Assembly: GCA_027083915.1 (NCBI GenBank)
Contig: JALWML010000405.1
Span: forward strand, 1-13,691
Reading direction: 5' to 3'
Source: Lysobacterales bacterium
Lineage (GTDB): Bacteria > Pseudomonadota > Gammaproteobacteria > Xanthomonadales > Marinicellaceae
DNA length: 13,691 nt
A model generated the notes under the pieces. It was not told the origin of the DNA. It did no database searches and saw only the letters and a list, made by a program, of their open reading frames with translations. Shown here in pieces: positions 1 to 7,485 of this stretch (positions are counted from its first letter, which is position 1; each line of letters opens with the position of its first letter). A program made the position numbers and the translations under genes.

Positions 1-31
1 GTTTTGTAAAATGCATAATATTTTTTGTGTT

Positions 32-631
32 TTAAAGGGATTTGTATAGTAGGTGTAAGCTTTGGATATGTTGGTGAAGATGTTCTAAGTCTTTTTCATT
101 GTTAATGATGTCATCAGCAATGGCAAGGCGTTGTTGGCGAGAGCATTGACTGTCTAACATTTTATGAGCCAGTTCGGGGGTGATGGCATCGCGTTTTAAT
201 AAGCGACTCATTTGTATTTCTTTGCTAACATCCACTACCAGTATTCTGTCTAACCAACCATATTGTGAACTTTCGCACAGCAGTGGAATAACCACAACAC
301 AATAATGTTGTGTGACTGCGTTGACTCGTTTACGTATTTCATCGCCAATCAAGGGATGCAATATGGCGTTTATCTGTTTAAGCTTTTCTGAATCATTGAA
401 GACAATTGCTCGCAACTTTGAGCGGTCAAGTTTTTCTCCATCTAAAATGGACTGACCGAAGGTTTTTACTAGTTGTTTTAATCCTGTGCTTTGGGGTTCG
501 ACGACTTCACGGGCAATGATATCTGCATCAATGATTGGTATGCCCATTTCTGCAAATTTATCACTCGCAGCTGATTTGCCACTGGCTATGCCGCCTGTTA
601 GTCCTACGGTGATACAAGAGTTGCTTTTCAC
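32..631 (-). CDS. coaE: Dephospho-CoA kinase
   Basis: Cytoplasmic kinase that phosphorylates the 3'-hydroxyl of dephospho-CoA with ATP, the last step of coenzyme A synthesis. The 199-aa length is normal for the family. Visible motifs are an N-terminal P-loop (GLTGGIASGKS, residues 10-20), the substrate-site DAD (35-37) and a conserved PLLCE segment near residue 116. The R/Q-rich stretch near the C-terminus (SRQQRLAIADDIINN) fits the family's adenine/lid region. The start codon is GTG, and it overlaps the pilD stop by one base (TAGTG), so translation is probably coupled to pilD. It is the last visible gene of pilB-pilC-pilD-coaE, an arrangement common in gammaproteobacteria. Only 31 bases follow it in the window, so whether a further gene such as yacG follows cannot be seen. 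Confidence 0.96.
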   Translation of the reverse strand: MKSNSCITVGLTGGIASGKSAASDKFAEMGIPIIDADIIAREVVEPQSTGLKQLVKTFGQSILDGEKLDRSKLRAIVFNDSEKLKQINAILHPLIGDEIRKRVNAVTQHYCVVVIPLLCESSQYGWLDRILVVDVSKEIQMSRLLKRDAITPELAHKMLDSQCSRQQRLAIADDIINNEKDLEHLHQHIQSLHLLYKSL

Positions 632-1539
632 TAGATTGAATTAAGTCCAGAAAAGTTAAGATACCAATTGATGATTTGATTGCCATAAAGCATGGCTATC
701 CATGTGCCTACAGCAAGGTATGGGCCAAATGGGATGGGTTTATCTTTGCTGTTTTTACTTAGAACAATATATAAGGTACCGATGACTGCACCAGCAGATG
801 CTGATAGTATAACGACAACCATCACGGCTTTCATTCCAAACCAGGCACCAGCTGCTGCTAGTAATTTAAAATCACCATAGCCCATTCCATCTTTTCCGGT
901 GAGTAATTTAAACAGATGAAAAATTGTCCATAATAACAGATAACCCAATAATGCTCCTTTTATGGCACTAGGCGCATCGACAAAAACTCCAAATAAACTC
1001 AAAAATAAACCTATCCACATCAAGGTTAGGCTGAATTGATCAGGTATAACCATGGTATCAAAATCAATCATTGAAATGGCAACTAAGAAATAGGTTAGAA
1101 TAATGCCAGCAAGAGATTGGTAAGACCAACCGAAATGATAAACAACAAGGGTTGCAAGAATTGCGGTGAGTAATTCTATAATCCAATAGCGGTGAGATAT
1201 TTTTGTTTTACAGCCTGAACATTTACCTCTTAAGAATAAAAACCCAAAGACAGGTATGTTTTCCCATGCTTTAATTTGGTGGTTGCAGTTTTGGCAGTGT
1301 GAACGCGCCCAAATAATGCTATCAGGTTTTTTAATTTCACTGTATTTTTGTAAAGGTTTTTTTAATTCGTCAAAAGTGTCACTTAAATGAGCGACACTAT
1401 CAATAGTCCATTCGTAGTGCATGGACTTTGGAAAACGGTAAATGACAACATTAAGAAAACTACCAACCAATAATGAAAAAACAAATGTTGTACCAATCAG
1501 CAATGCAGGAGATTGCTCTAATAAATCAAGAAACTCCAT
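631..1539 (-). CDS. pilD: Type IV prepilin peptidase / N-methyltransferase
   Basis: Inner-membrane aspartic protease (family A24) that cleaves the leader of type IV prepilins, and usually type II secretion pseudopilins, and N-methylates the new first residue. The 302-aa protein has a first membrane helix around residues 13-34. A cytoplasmic domain follows with two CxxC pairs (C82/C85 and C107/C110), the zinc site found in bifunctional enzymes. Next come several membrane helices carrying the catalytic aspartates: D159 in MIDFD and D223 in the GYGDFK motif. It starts two bases after the pilC stop with no obvious Shine-Dalgarno sequence, which suggests translational coupling. It overlaps coaE by one base. 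All expected catalytic and zinc residues are present, so it should be active. Confidence 0.96.
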   Translation of the reverse strand: MEFLDLLEQSPALLIGTTFVFSLLVGSFLNVVIYRFPKSMHYEWTIDSVAHLSDTFDELKKPLQKYSEIKKPDSIIWARSHCQNCNHQIKAWENIPVFGFLFLRGKCSGCKTKISHRYWIIELLTAILATLVVYHFGWSYQSLAGIILTYFLVAISMIDFDTMVIPDQFSLTLMWIGLFLSLFGVFVDAPSAIKGALLGYLLLWTIFHLFKLLTGKDGMGYGDFKLLAAAGAWFGMKAVMVVVILSASAGAVIGTLYIVLSKNSKDKPIPFGPYLAVGTWIAMLYGNQIINWYLNFSGLNSI

Positions 1540-1541
1540 TG

Positions 1542-2768
1542 TTACATAACAGCTGCAAGTTTGAATATTGGTAGGTACATAGCAACAATCATCACACCAA
1601 CAAGTCCACCAATGACGACCATGACCAATGGCTCAATCAAAGAGCTCATGGCATCCACATCATTGGCTACTTCGGTTTCGTAATAATCGGCAACCTTGCC
1701 TAACATTTGGTCAAGGTTTCCTGATTCTTCACCAATGGATGCCATGGAAACCACCATATGTGGAAAAATATTTACCTGTTGCATGGCAAGTTGTAATTGA
1801 TGTCCTGTTGAGACATCTGACTTGATTTTTTTAACCGCATCAGAATAAACAACATTTCCCACCGCTCCTGCAACTGTATCAAGCCCTTCTACTAACGGAA
1901 CTCCTGCAGCAAATGTTGTAGACAGGGTGCGAGAGAAACGGGCAATAGCTGCATTATTTAAGATATTGCCAACAATGGGCAGTTTTAATGCAAGCCTATC
2001 GAGTGCATGCGCAAATTTGACAGATCTATTTTTTAGCATAATAAACCCAGTAATGACACCTACAACAATGAGTAAATAGAAGAAAAAATTAGCTTGCAGA
2101 GATTTTGAGGCAGCAACAACCATTTGTGTTAAACCTGGCAAATCGGCACCAAAACTTTGAAACATTTCTTCAAATTGTGGTACCACTTTAAGGAGTAACA
2201 AGGCGCTAACACCAAAGGCGACAACCATCACAGCAGCAGGGTAATACATGGCTTTTTTAATTTTACCTTTAATTTCTTCCGTGCGTTCTTTATAGGTTGC
2301 GATGGTATCAAGTAGTTCATCTAAAACACCTGCTTTTTCACCAGCAGCAACCAAGTTGCAGTAGAGTTCATCAAATTGAACAGGATGTTTCCCTAGGGCT
2401 TCGCTAAGGCTTAAACCCGATTGAATATCGGTTTTGACCTTGTTGATTAATTTTGCCATATTAGGGTTTTTTTGACCACCTTCAATAATTTCAAAAGCCT
2501 GAACCATTGGTACACCAGACTCCATCATGGTGGCTAATTGCCGTGAAAATAATGAAATATCTTGCGGTGATATTTTTTTACCTTGTGAAAACAAAGGTTT
2601 GGCCTTTTTGGCAATTCGATTAACGGTTATATTTTGTCTTCTAAGTTCTGATCGGGCAATCGTTTGTGATTTAGCCTTAATCTCACCTTTGAGTTTTTTT
2701 CCTGTTTTATCTTTGCCACTCCAAGAATAAGTGACGTATTCTGCAATTTGATTTGATTTAGTTGCCAT
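1542..2768 (-). CDS. pilC: Type IV pilus inner-membrane platform protein
   Basis: Polytopic platform protein of the type IV pilus machine. It sits in the inner membrane, where it is thought to couple the cytoplasmic PilB (and PilT) motors to pilin insertion and removal. The 408-aa length matches the family. Two T2SSF domains are visible, at about 72-195 and 275-397. Each carries the repeated family motif, GEKAGVLDELL at 143-153 and GEESGNLDQML at 346-356. Hydrophobic segments lie near 178-196, 227-246 and 379-399, and the C-terminus ends with the typical MYLPIFKLA. A GTGGA-like ribosome site lies in the last codons of pilB, whose stop is five bases upstream. Type II secretion GspF is the alternative family, but the pilB/pilD neighbours favour PilC. 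Confidence 0.95.
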   Translation of the reverse strand: MATKSNQIAEYVTYSWSGKDKTGKKLKGEIKAKSQTIARSELRRQNITVNRIAKKAKPLFSQGKKISPQDISLFSRQLATMMESGVPMVQAFEIIEGGQKNPNMAKLINKVKTDIQSGLSLSEALGKHPVQFDELYCNLVAAGEKAGVLDELLDTIATYKERTEEIKGKIKKAMYYPAAVMVVAFGVSALLLLKVVPQFEEMFQSFGADLPGLTQMVVAASKSLQANFFFYLLIVVGVITGFIMLKNRSVKFAHALDRLALKLPIVGNILNNAAIARFSRTLSTTFAAGVPLVEGLDTVAGAVGNVVYSDAVKKIKSDVSTGHQLQLAMQQVNIFPHMVVSMASIGEESGNLDQMLGKVADYYETEVANDVDAMSSLIEPLVMVVIGGLVGVMIVAMYLPIFKLAAVM

Positions 2769-2773
2769 ATTTT

Positions 2774-4495
2774 TTAATCCACTGTTACTCTATTGGCTTC
2801 AGCTAAGCTGGTGATGCCATTTTTAACTTTTAATAATGCTGATTGTCTTAAATCAGGTATCTTATCTTTTAATGCTTGATCTGCAATTTCTAGGGCATTC
2901 CCGCCTGCTAGTACAATGCGTTTGATATTGTCTGACATTGGCATCACTTGGTAGATACCAACACGACCTTTATAACCAGATGAACATTTGCGGCACCCTA
3001 TGGCATCGTATATCTGTAAGTCTTTAATGTCTTCTTCGGTAAACCCTTCTTTTAAAAGAGCCTCAGCAGGGTATTCTCCAACTTCCTTACAATCATGTAG
3101 GCGTCGCCCAAGTCTTTGTGCAATCACTATAGATACCGCAGAAACAATATTAAAAGGTGCAATTCCCATGTTCATTAAACGACTTATTGTTTCAGGTGCG
3201 CTATTTGTGTGCAAGGTGGATAAAACCATGTGCCCAGTTTGTGCGGCTTTAATTGCAATTTCAGCAGTTTCCAAATCACGTATCTCACCAACCATAATTA
3301 TATCTGGATCTTGACGCAAGAAGGAGCGAAGTGCGGCTGCAAAGGTCATGCCTTGGCGCTCATTTTGTTGCACTTGGTTAATGCCATTGACTCGAATTTC
3401 TACAGGATCCTCTACTGTAGATATATTAGAACCATCTACATTGAGTATATTTAATGCGGTATAAAGTGAAACTGTTTTACCACTACCTGTTGGTCCTGTG
3501 ACTAGTACCATTCCGTAGGGTTTATGAATGGCATTTAAAAATAGTTCTTTTTGTTCTGGCTCATAACCCAGCATATCAATGCCCATTCTTGCCGCAGAGG
3601 CATCCAAAATACGCATAACAATCTTCTCACCAAACAATGTTGGGCACGTACTGACACGAAAGTCAATGGATTTTGTTTTGGATAAATTTAATTTTATGCG
3701 ACCATCTTGAGGTACACGCCTCTCGGCAATATCTAATCGAGACATCACCTTAATTCGTGATGAGATTTTCATGGTCATGCCCTGTGGAGGACGTGCCATG
3801 GTTTTAAGCATTCCATCAATTCGATACCGAACCCTGTAATTTTTTTCATAAGGTTCAAAATGAATATCTGAAGCCCCCCGTTTAATAGCGTCTAATAAAA
3901 CCTTATTGACAAATTTTACTATAGGAGTGTCATCAGCATCACTTGCATTATCTGCTGTATCTTCTTGAATATCAGCAGTATCCTCAAAATCTAAATCCTC
4001 TAATCCCTCATCGTCTTCATCCTCATCCATCATGGAGTCAGCTTCTCTTAAGGCTTCATCAATTGTAGAAACCAAAGTGTCATGGGGAACCACAATTGGT
4101 TCAACAGCCATATTGGTGTGAAATTTAACCTCTTCTATAGCCGTGACATTAACGGGATCTGCAATGGCAATAAACAACTTGCTTCCCCTTTGGTAAAGTG
4201 GTAAGACGTTGTGTTTGTGAATAAGCTTTTCTTCGATAAGCTTTAATGGCAGAGATTTTAAATCCATTACAGAAATATCGAAAAGTGGTACGCCATACTC
4301 TTGGGAAGAAATGTAGGCAAGTTCATTAGCAGGTGCAATATCGTTCTCAACCAAATAGGTAAATAAAGGGATACGTCGTTTTTTAGACGTTTCAACTGCA
4401 TCTATTGCCGCTTCTTCTGTTAGTACCGAAGAAGCAATAAGCTTCTTCAAGGTTCCATTTAACATAATTTTTGGTTTTGTTTGTGCCATTTTCAT
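2774..4495 (-). CDS. pilB: Type IV pilus assembly (extension) ATPase
   Basis: Hexameric cytoplasmic ATPase that powers pilin polymerisation through PilC. The 573-aa protein has an N-terminal MshEN/T2SSE-N domain (about 1-150). A very acidic linker follows (about 151-190, mostly D and E). The motor domain comes next, with Walker A GPTGSGKT at 334-341, the Asp-box STVEDPVE near 359-366, Walker B DIIMVGEIRD near 398-407 and the His-box STLHTN near 426-431. The zinc-knuckle region keeps C501/C504 (CRKC) and C469. The place where many homologues have the first cysteine of a CxxC is H467 here, so the first pair reads H-x-C. The start is uncertain: ATG codons at residues 1 and 3 are both available and neither has a good Shine-Dalgarno sequence. 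It is the first gene of the pilBCD-coaE operon, transcribed from the 4496-4860 region. Confidence 0.96.
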   Translation of the reverse strand: MKMAQTKPKIMLNGTLKKLIASSVLTEEAAIDAVETSKKRRIPLFTYLVENDIAPANELAYISSQEYGVPLFDISVMDLKSLPLKLIEEKLIHKHNVLPLYQRGSKLFIAIADPVNVTAIEEVKFHTNMAVEPIVVPHDTLVSTIDEALREADSMMDEDEDDEGLEDLDFEDTADIQEDTADNASDADDTPIVKFVNKVLLDAIKRGASDIHFEPYEKNYRVRYRIDGMLKTMARPPQGMTMKISSRIKVMSRLDIAERRVPQDGRIKLNLSKTKSIDFRVSTCPTLFGEKIVMRILDASAARMGIDMLGYEPEQKELFLNAIHKPYGMVLVTGPTGSGKTVSLYTALNILNVDGSNISTVEDPVEIRVNGINQVQQNERQGMTFAAALRSFLRQDPDIIMVGEIRDLETAEIAIKAAQTGHMVLSTLHTNSAPETISRLMNMGIAPFNIVSAVSIVIAQRLGRRLHDCKEVGEYPAEALLKEGFTEEDIKDLQIYDAIGCRKCSSGYKGRVGIYQVMPMSDNIKRIVLAGGNALEIADQALKDKIPDLRQSALLKVKNGITSLAEANRVTVD

Positions 4496-4687
4496 TAAAG
4501 TTTTGGTGAATTTTATAGTATTTTTCTTATATATATCTGTACTTTACACGATTTTCTTAAATTAATGAACAACTATCTTATCAATTTATCATTCCTTTTT
4601 TGTGACGAAGGTTTTACTTTTAATTAAGACTAAGAAGTTTACTTATTTATTTGCTGTTTAAATTCTATAAGTTAAAACACAATTATA

Positions 4688-4706
4688 GCATAAACCGACT
4701 TTATGC
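4688..4706. repeat. Inverted repeat upstream of sucC
   Basis: GCATAAA at 4688-4694 and its exact complement TTTATGC at 4700-4706 are separated by five bases (CCGAC). No T-run follows on either strand, so it does not look like an intrinsic terminator. Its position about 110 bases before the sucC -10 box would suit a regulatory protein site or a structured leader. Which of these it is, if either, is not known. Confidence 0.4.
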
Positions 4707-4719
4707 CTAGTCAATCAAA

Positions 4720-4731
4720 ATAGCATGCTAT
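4720..4731. repeat. Perfect 12-base palindrome ATAGCATGCTAT
   Basis: ATAGCATGCTAT reads identically on both strands. Its half-site ATAGCAT also occurs at 4685-4691, at the left edge of the neighbouring inverted repeat, 35 bases away. It lies about 85 bases upstream of the proposed sucC -10 box and could be an operator. No regulator can be assigned, and one palindrome of this size can arise by chance in AT-rich DNA. Confidence 0.35.
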
Positions 4732-4790
4732 CCTCAATCAACAATCTCTGTTTTTGGGAGTTTTCTTTATCTTTTTTATTAGTTATTTAC

Positions 4791-4821
4791 TTGTAATAAA
4801 CACTAGGAATTGGAGTATAAT
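4791..4821 (+). promoter_or_regulatory. Sigma70-like promoter of sucCD
   Basis: A perfect -10 box TATAAT (4816-4821) lies 19 bases downstream of TTGTAA (4791-4796), a 4/6 match to the -35 consensus. The predicted start near 4828 leaves a leader of about 30 bases ending in the ribosome site AGGGG (4850-4854), six bases before the sucC ATG. The long spacer weakens the -35 call; the -10 box and its position are the stronger evidence. Confidence 0.5.
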
Positions 4822-4860
4822 GTCAGGCTTCACTCAATCAAGAAATATTAGGGGTATCTA

Positions 4861-6018
4861 ATGAATTTTCATGAATATCAATCCAAAGAGATATTTGAAT
4901 CCTACGGTGTGCCAGTTCCACGTGGAATTGTCGCAAGAACAGTAGAAGAAGCAGTGGCAGCAGCAGAAAAATTAAATGCTGAGGCGTGGATAGTTAAGGC
5001 ACAAGTACATGCTGGTGGTCGAGGTAAAGCTGGAGGTGTTAAATTTTGTAAAACATTGGATGATGTCAAAGAAAATGCAAAAAATATGTTGGGTATGACT
5101 ATTGAAACCTATCAAACAGGAGGTATGGCGTTACCAGTCAATGAAGTTTTGATTACCGAAGCAGCTGACATTAAAAAAGAGCTTTACATGAGTTTATTAG
5201 TTGATAGAGCCAATAAATGTTTATCTTTTGTCGTTTCAGCAGAAGGTGGAGTTGATATTGAAGAAGTAGCACGCACAACACCTGAGTTGATTCATACCGT
5301 TGTAGTAGAAAATGTTGAAGGCTTATTTCCTTATGAATGCCGAAAAGTTGGCTTTAGTATGGGGTTGACCTCTAAGCAAACACGTCAGTTAACAGGCATC
5401 ATGTTAGCTTTACACAAAATGTTCCATGAAAATGATTTATCTTTGGTTGAAGTTAACCCATTAATTATTGATGGCAATGATGATGTTGTGGCATTGGATG
5501 CCAAAGTTGCGATTGATGATAATGCTTTATTCAGACATAAAAAATTAGCTGCGATGCGTGATGTTACACAAGAAGATCCCGCAGAAGCTGAGGCACATGA
5601 ACATGAATTAAATTATATCAAATTAGATGGCAATATTGCGTGCATGGTTAATGGTGCTGGTCTTGCTATGGCGACAATGGATGTAATTAAACTTAAAGGT
5701 GGAGACCCTGCTAACTTTTTAGATGTGGGTGGTGGAGCAACGGCAGAACGTGTGGCGATTGCTTTTAAAATTATTTTGAAAGACCCTAATGTTAAATCAA
5801 TTCTGGTTAATATCTTTGGTGGAATTGTGCGCTGTGATTTGATTGCTCAAGGTATTATTGATGCGATTAAAGAAGTGGGAGTCAAACAGCCGATTATTGT
5901 GCGTTTAGAAGGAACCAACGTTAAAAAAGGGAAGGAATTAATCGAACAAAGTGGTTTGGCTGTCATTGCGGCTGAAGATTTAGATGATGCTGCCAACAAA
6001 GCAGTAGCTGCGGTATAA
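4861..6018 (+). CDS. sucC: Succinyl-CoA synthetase (ADP-forming), beta subunit
   Basis: Beta subunit of the TCA-cycle enzyme that interconverts succinyl-CoA and succinate with substrate-level ATP (or GTP) synthesis in the cytoplasm. The 385-aa protein is close to the E. coli length and aligns throughout from memory. It has an N-terminal ATP-grasp domain with the glycine-rich GGRGKAGG loop (52-59). The Mg-nucleotide ligands N199 (in EVNPL) and D213 (in ALDAKV) fall at the same positions as in E. coli. The C-terminal ligase domain follows, with VNGAGLAM (263-270) and NIFGGIVRCD (317-326). AGGGG six bases before the ATG supports this start. The stop TAA is built into the sucD ribosome site, so the two subunits are co-translated. 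It is divergent from pilB. Confidence 0.97.
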   Translation: MNFHEYQSKEIFESYGVPVPRGIVARTVEEAVAAAEKLNAEAWIVKAQVHAGGRGKAGGVKFCKTLDDVKENAKNMLGMTIETYQTGGMALPVNEVLITEAADIKKELYMSLLVDRANKCLSFVVSAEGGVDIEEVARTTPELIHTVVVENVEGLFPYECRKVGFSMGLTSKQTRQLTGIMLALHKMFHENDLSLVEVNPLIIDGNDDVVALDAKVAIDDNALFRHKKLAAMRDVTQEDPAEAEAHEHELNYIKLDGNIACMVNGAGLAMATMDVIKLKGGDPANFLDVGGGATAERVAIAFKIILKDPNVKSILVNIFGGIVRCDLIAQGIIDAIKEVGVKQPIIVRLEGTNVKKGKELIEQSGLAVIAAEDLDDAANKAVAAV

Positions 6019-6028
6019 GGAGAACAAG

Positions 6029-6901
6029 ATGAGCGTATTAATTAATAAAAACACAAAAGTTGTGGTTCAAGGTTTTACCGGTTCTCAAGGTACTTTTCAC
6101 TCAGAGCAAGCCATTGAATATGGCACCCAAATTGTTGGTGGCGTGACACCAGGAAAAGGTGGAACGACACATTTAGATCGCCCAGTTTTCAATACTGTAG
6201 TTGATGCAGTTAAAGAAACAGGAGCCAATGCCAGTATGATTTTAGTGCCTCCTCCATTTGCGGCCGATGCGATTATGGAAGCCGTTGATGCAGGCATAAA
6301 AGTGATTATTTGTATTACCGAAGGCATTCCAGTGTTGGATATGATGAAAGTAAAATCAGTTTTGGATACAAAACCTGATGTTAATTTAATTGGACCAAAC
6401 TGCCCTGGAGTTATTACTCCGGGTGAATGTAAAATCGGTATTATGCCAGGACCAATTCACCGTGTTGGCAATATCGGAATTGTGTCGCGTTCGGGTACAT
6501 TAACCTATGAAGCGGTTCACCAAACAACCAAGGTAGGCTTAGGTCAAACTACCTGTATTGGTATTGGTGGTGATCCAATTCAAGGCATGAACTTTGTTGA
6601 TTGTTTGAAATTATTTCAAGCAGATCCAGATACCCATGGCATTATTATGGTTGGTGAAATTGGTGGCTCAGCAGAAGAAGATGCAGCAGAATACATAAAA
6701 GAGCATGTGACTAAACCTGTTGTTTCCTATATTGCGGGTGTTACTGCTCCTGCAGGAAAGCGCATGGGACATGCTGGTGCAATTGTTGCTGGCGGTAAAG
6801 GCACAGCGCAAGCCAAATACGAAGCTCTTGAGGCTGCTGGGGTTACAACAGTTAAATCACCAACTTTGTTAGGTGAAGCGATTAAAAAATTAGTTTCTTA
6901 A
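6029..6901 (+). CDS. sucD: Succinyl-CoA synthetase (ADP-forming), alpha subunit
   Basis: Alpha subunit of succinyl-CoA synthetase. It binds CoA and carries the histidine that is transiently phosphorylated. The 290-aa length is normal. The N-terminal CoA-binding Rossmann fold is evident (VVVQGFTGSQG, 11-21, followed by GGVTPGKGG, 37-45). The phospho-histidine is H248 in the RMGHAGAIV motif, with SRSGTLTYE (153-161) in between. A strong AAGGAG ribosome site (6017-6022) lies six bases before the ATG. The ten bases separating it from sucC, the overlapping stop and ribosome site, and the terminator 25 bases downstream define a two-gene operon. The sucAB genes of the 2-oxoglutarate dehydrogenase complex, which precede sucCD in E. 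coli, are not here. Confidence 0.97.
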   Translation: MSVLINKNTKVVVQGFTGSQGTFHSEQAIEYGTQIVGGVTPGKGGTTHLDRPVFNTVVDAVKETGANASMILVPPPFAADAIMEAVDAGIKVIICITEGIPVLDMMKVKSVLDTKPDVNLIGPNCPGVITPGECKIGIMPGPIHRVGNIGIVSRSGTLTYEAVHQTTKVGLGQTTCIGIGGDPIQGMNFVDCLKLFQADPDTHGIIMVGEIGGSAEEDAAEYIKEHVTKPVVSYIAGVTAPAGKRMGHAGAIVAGGKGTAQAKYEALEAAGVTTVKSPTLLGEAIKKLVS

Positions 6902-6925
6902 CTAGTTAATCAAAGTTAGTACTTT

Positions 6926-6960
6926 AAAAAGCCATGTTAAATATTATCATGGCTTTTTTT
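6926..6960 (+). terminator. Intrinsic terminator of sucCD
   Basis: A perfect 11-base stem, AAAAAGCCATG (6926-6936) with CATGGCTTTTT (6948-6958), encloses an 11-base loop and runs straight into a seven-T tract (6954-6960). This is a textbook rho-independent terminator just after the sucD stop. The A-run at its left edge means the hairpin also has a U-tract when read from the minus strand, but no minus-strand gene ends here. Confidence 0.88.
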
Positions 6961-6976
6961 ATGAAAGCTTTTTTTG

Positions 6977-6985
6977 TGTTATAGT
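6977..6985 (+). promoter_or_regulatory. Extended -10 promoter of the DUF4426 gene
   Basis: TG-T-TATAGT (6977-6985) is an extended -10 element: a TGn motif directly before a 5/6 TATAAT match. The -35 region is only a T-rich stretch that overlaps the sucCD terminator. The predicted start near 6992 leaves a short leader containing AAGGTGAG. This gives the DUF4426 gene a promoter of its own immediately after the terminator. Confidence 0.45.
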
Positions 6986-7019
6986 GTCTACTTAGCAATA
7001 CATAAAAGGTGAGTGCATC

Positions 7020-7466
7020 ATGAAAAAAATACTATTATTGGTTACTTTAACATTGTTATCTGTATTTGTTTTTGCAGAAAATTCAAAGATAGAAAACGGT
7101 TATGAAGTGCATTACAATGCATTTTCTACTGACTTTTTAACACCTCAAGTGGCAAAACAATACAATATTGGACGTTCTAAAACCAAAGGAATGATTAATA
7201 TTGCAGTCAGAAAATTACATGGCGGTGATACATCAACTTCAACTGCTGTCATGGCAAGTATTGATTTAAAAATTCAAAACCTTTATGGACAGAATAAAGA
7301 GGTGACTTTGAGAAAAATAAGCGAAAATAATGAAGAAGCCATTTATTACATCGGGACTTTTTCTGTCAGTAGTCGAGAAACATTAAACTTCAAGGCAAGT
7401 GTTACGCCTAATGGTGAGCGTAACCCAATTGAGATAAAGTTTAGTCAAGAATTTTTTACCGACTAA
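7020..7466 (+). CDS. Secreted DUF4426-family protein
   Basis: A 148-aa protein recognised as a DUF4426 domain protein, a periplasmic family of unknown function in gammaproteobacteria. Residues 1-19 form a signal peptide with two lysines, a leucine-rich core and probable cleavage after FVFA-19. No lipobox cysteine is seen. The mature part begins with the family signature GYEVHYNAFSTDFLTP (about 27-42) followed by a VAKQYNIGRSK segment. Later motifs are IYYIGTF (about 109-115) and the C-terminal KFSQEFFTD. A predicted beta-rich fold suits the alternating polar and hydrophobic pattern. AAGGTGAG (7006-7013) supports the start. It has its own promoter after the sucCD terminator and converges on the LPS operon with a 19-base gap. 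No enzyme motif is visible and I do not assign a function. Confidence 0.88.
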   Translation: MKKILLLVTLTLLSVFVFAENSKIENGYEVHYNAFSTDFLTPQVAKQYNIGRSKTKGMINIAVRKLHGGDTSTSTAVMASIDLKIQNLYGQNKEVTLRKISENNEEAIYYIGTFSVSSRETLNFKASVTPNGERNPIEIKFSQEFFTD

Positions 7467-7485
7467 GATTCTTCTAAAAAGATTG

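Larger units (their letters stand above)
4496..4860. other. 365-base divergent intergenic region between pilB and sucC
   Basis: No credible gene is visible here on either strand, and no pilA pilin gene, which often sits beside pilB. The stretch is much richer in A+T than the flanking genes. It holds a sigma70-like promoter for sucC at its right end (TATAAT at 4816-4821), a small hairpin-forming inverted repeat (4688-4706) and a perfect 12-base palindrome (4720-4731). On the pilB side I see A/T-rich sequence with TATAAA-like boxes about 25 bases from the pilB start, but no convincing -35 partner, so I do not call that promoter. Confidence 0.7.

Noticed and set aside
2988..3454. Open frames on the plus strand opposite pilB
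   Set aside because: They are antisense to the conserved ATPase domain of pilB, lack ribosome sites and show no recognisable protein features.
4496..4560. Promoter for the pilBCD-coaE operon
   Set aside because: TATAAA- and TATATA-like boxes exist on the minus strand, but none has a fair -35 partner at normal spacing. No sigma54 element (GG-N10-GC type) was found either.
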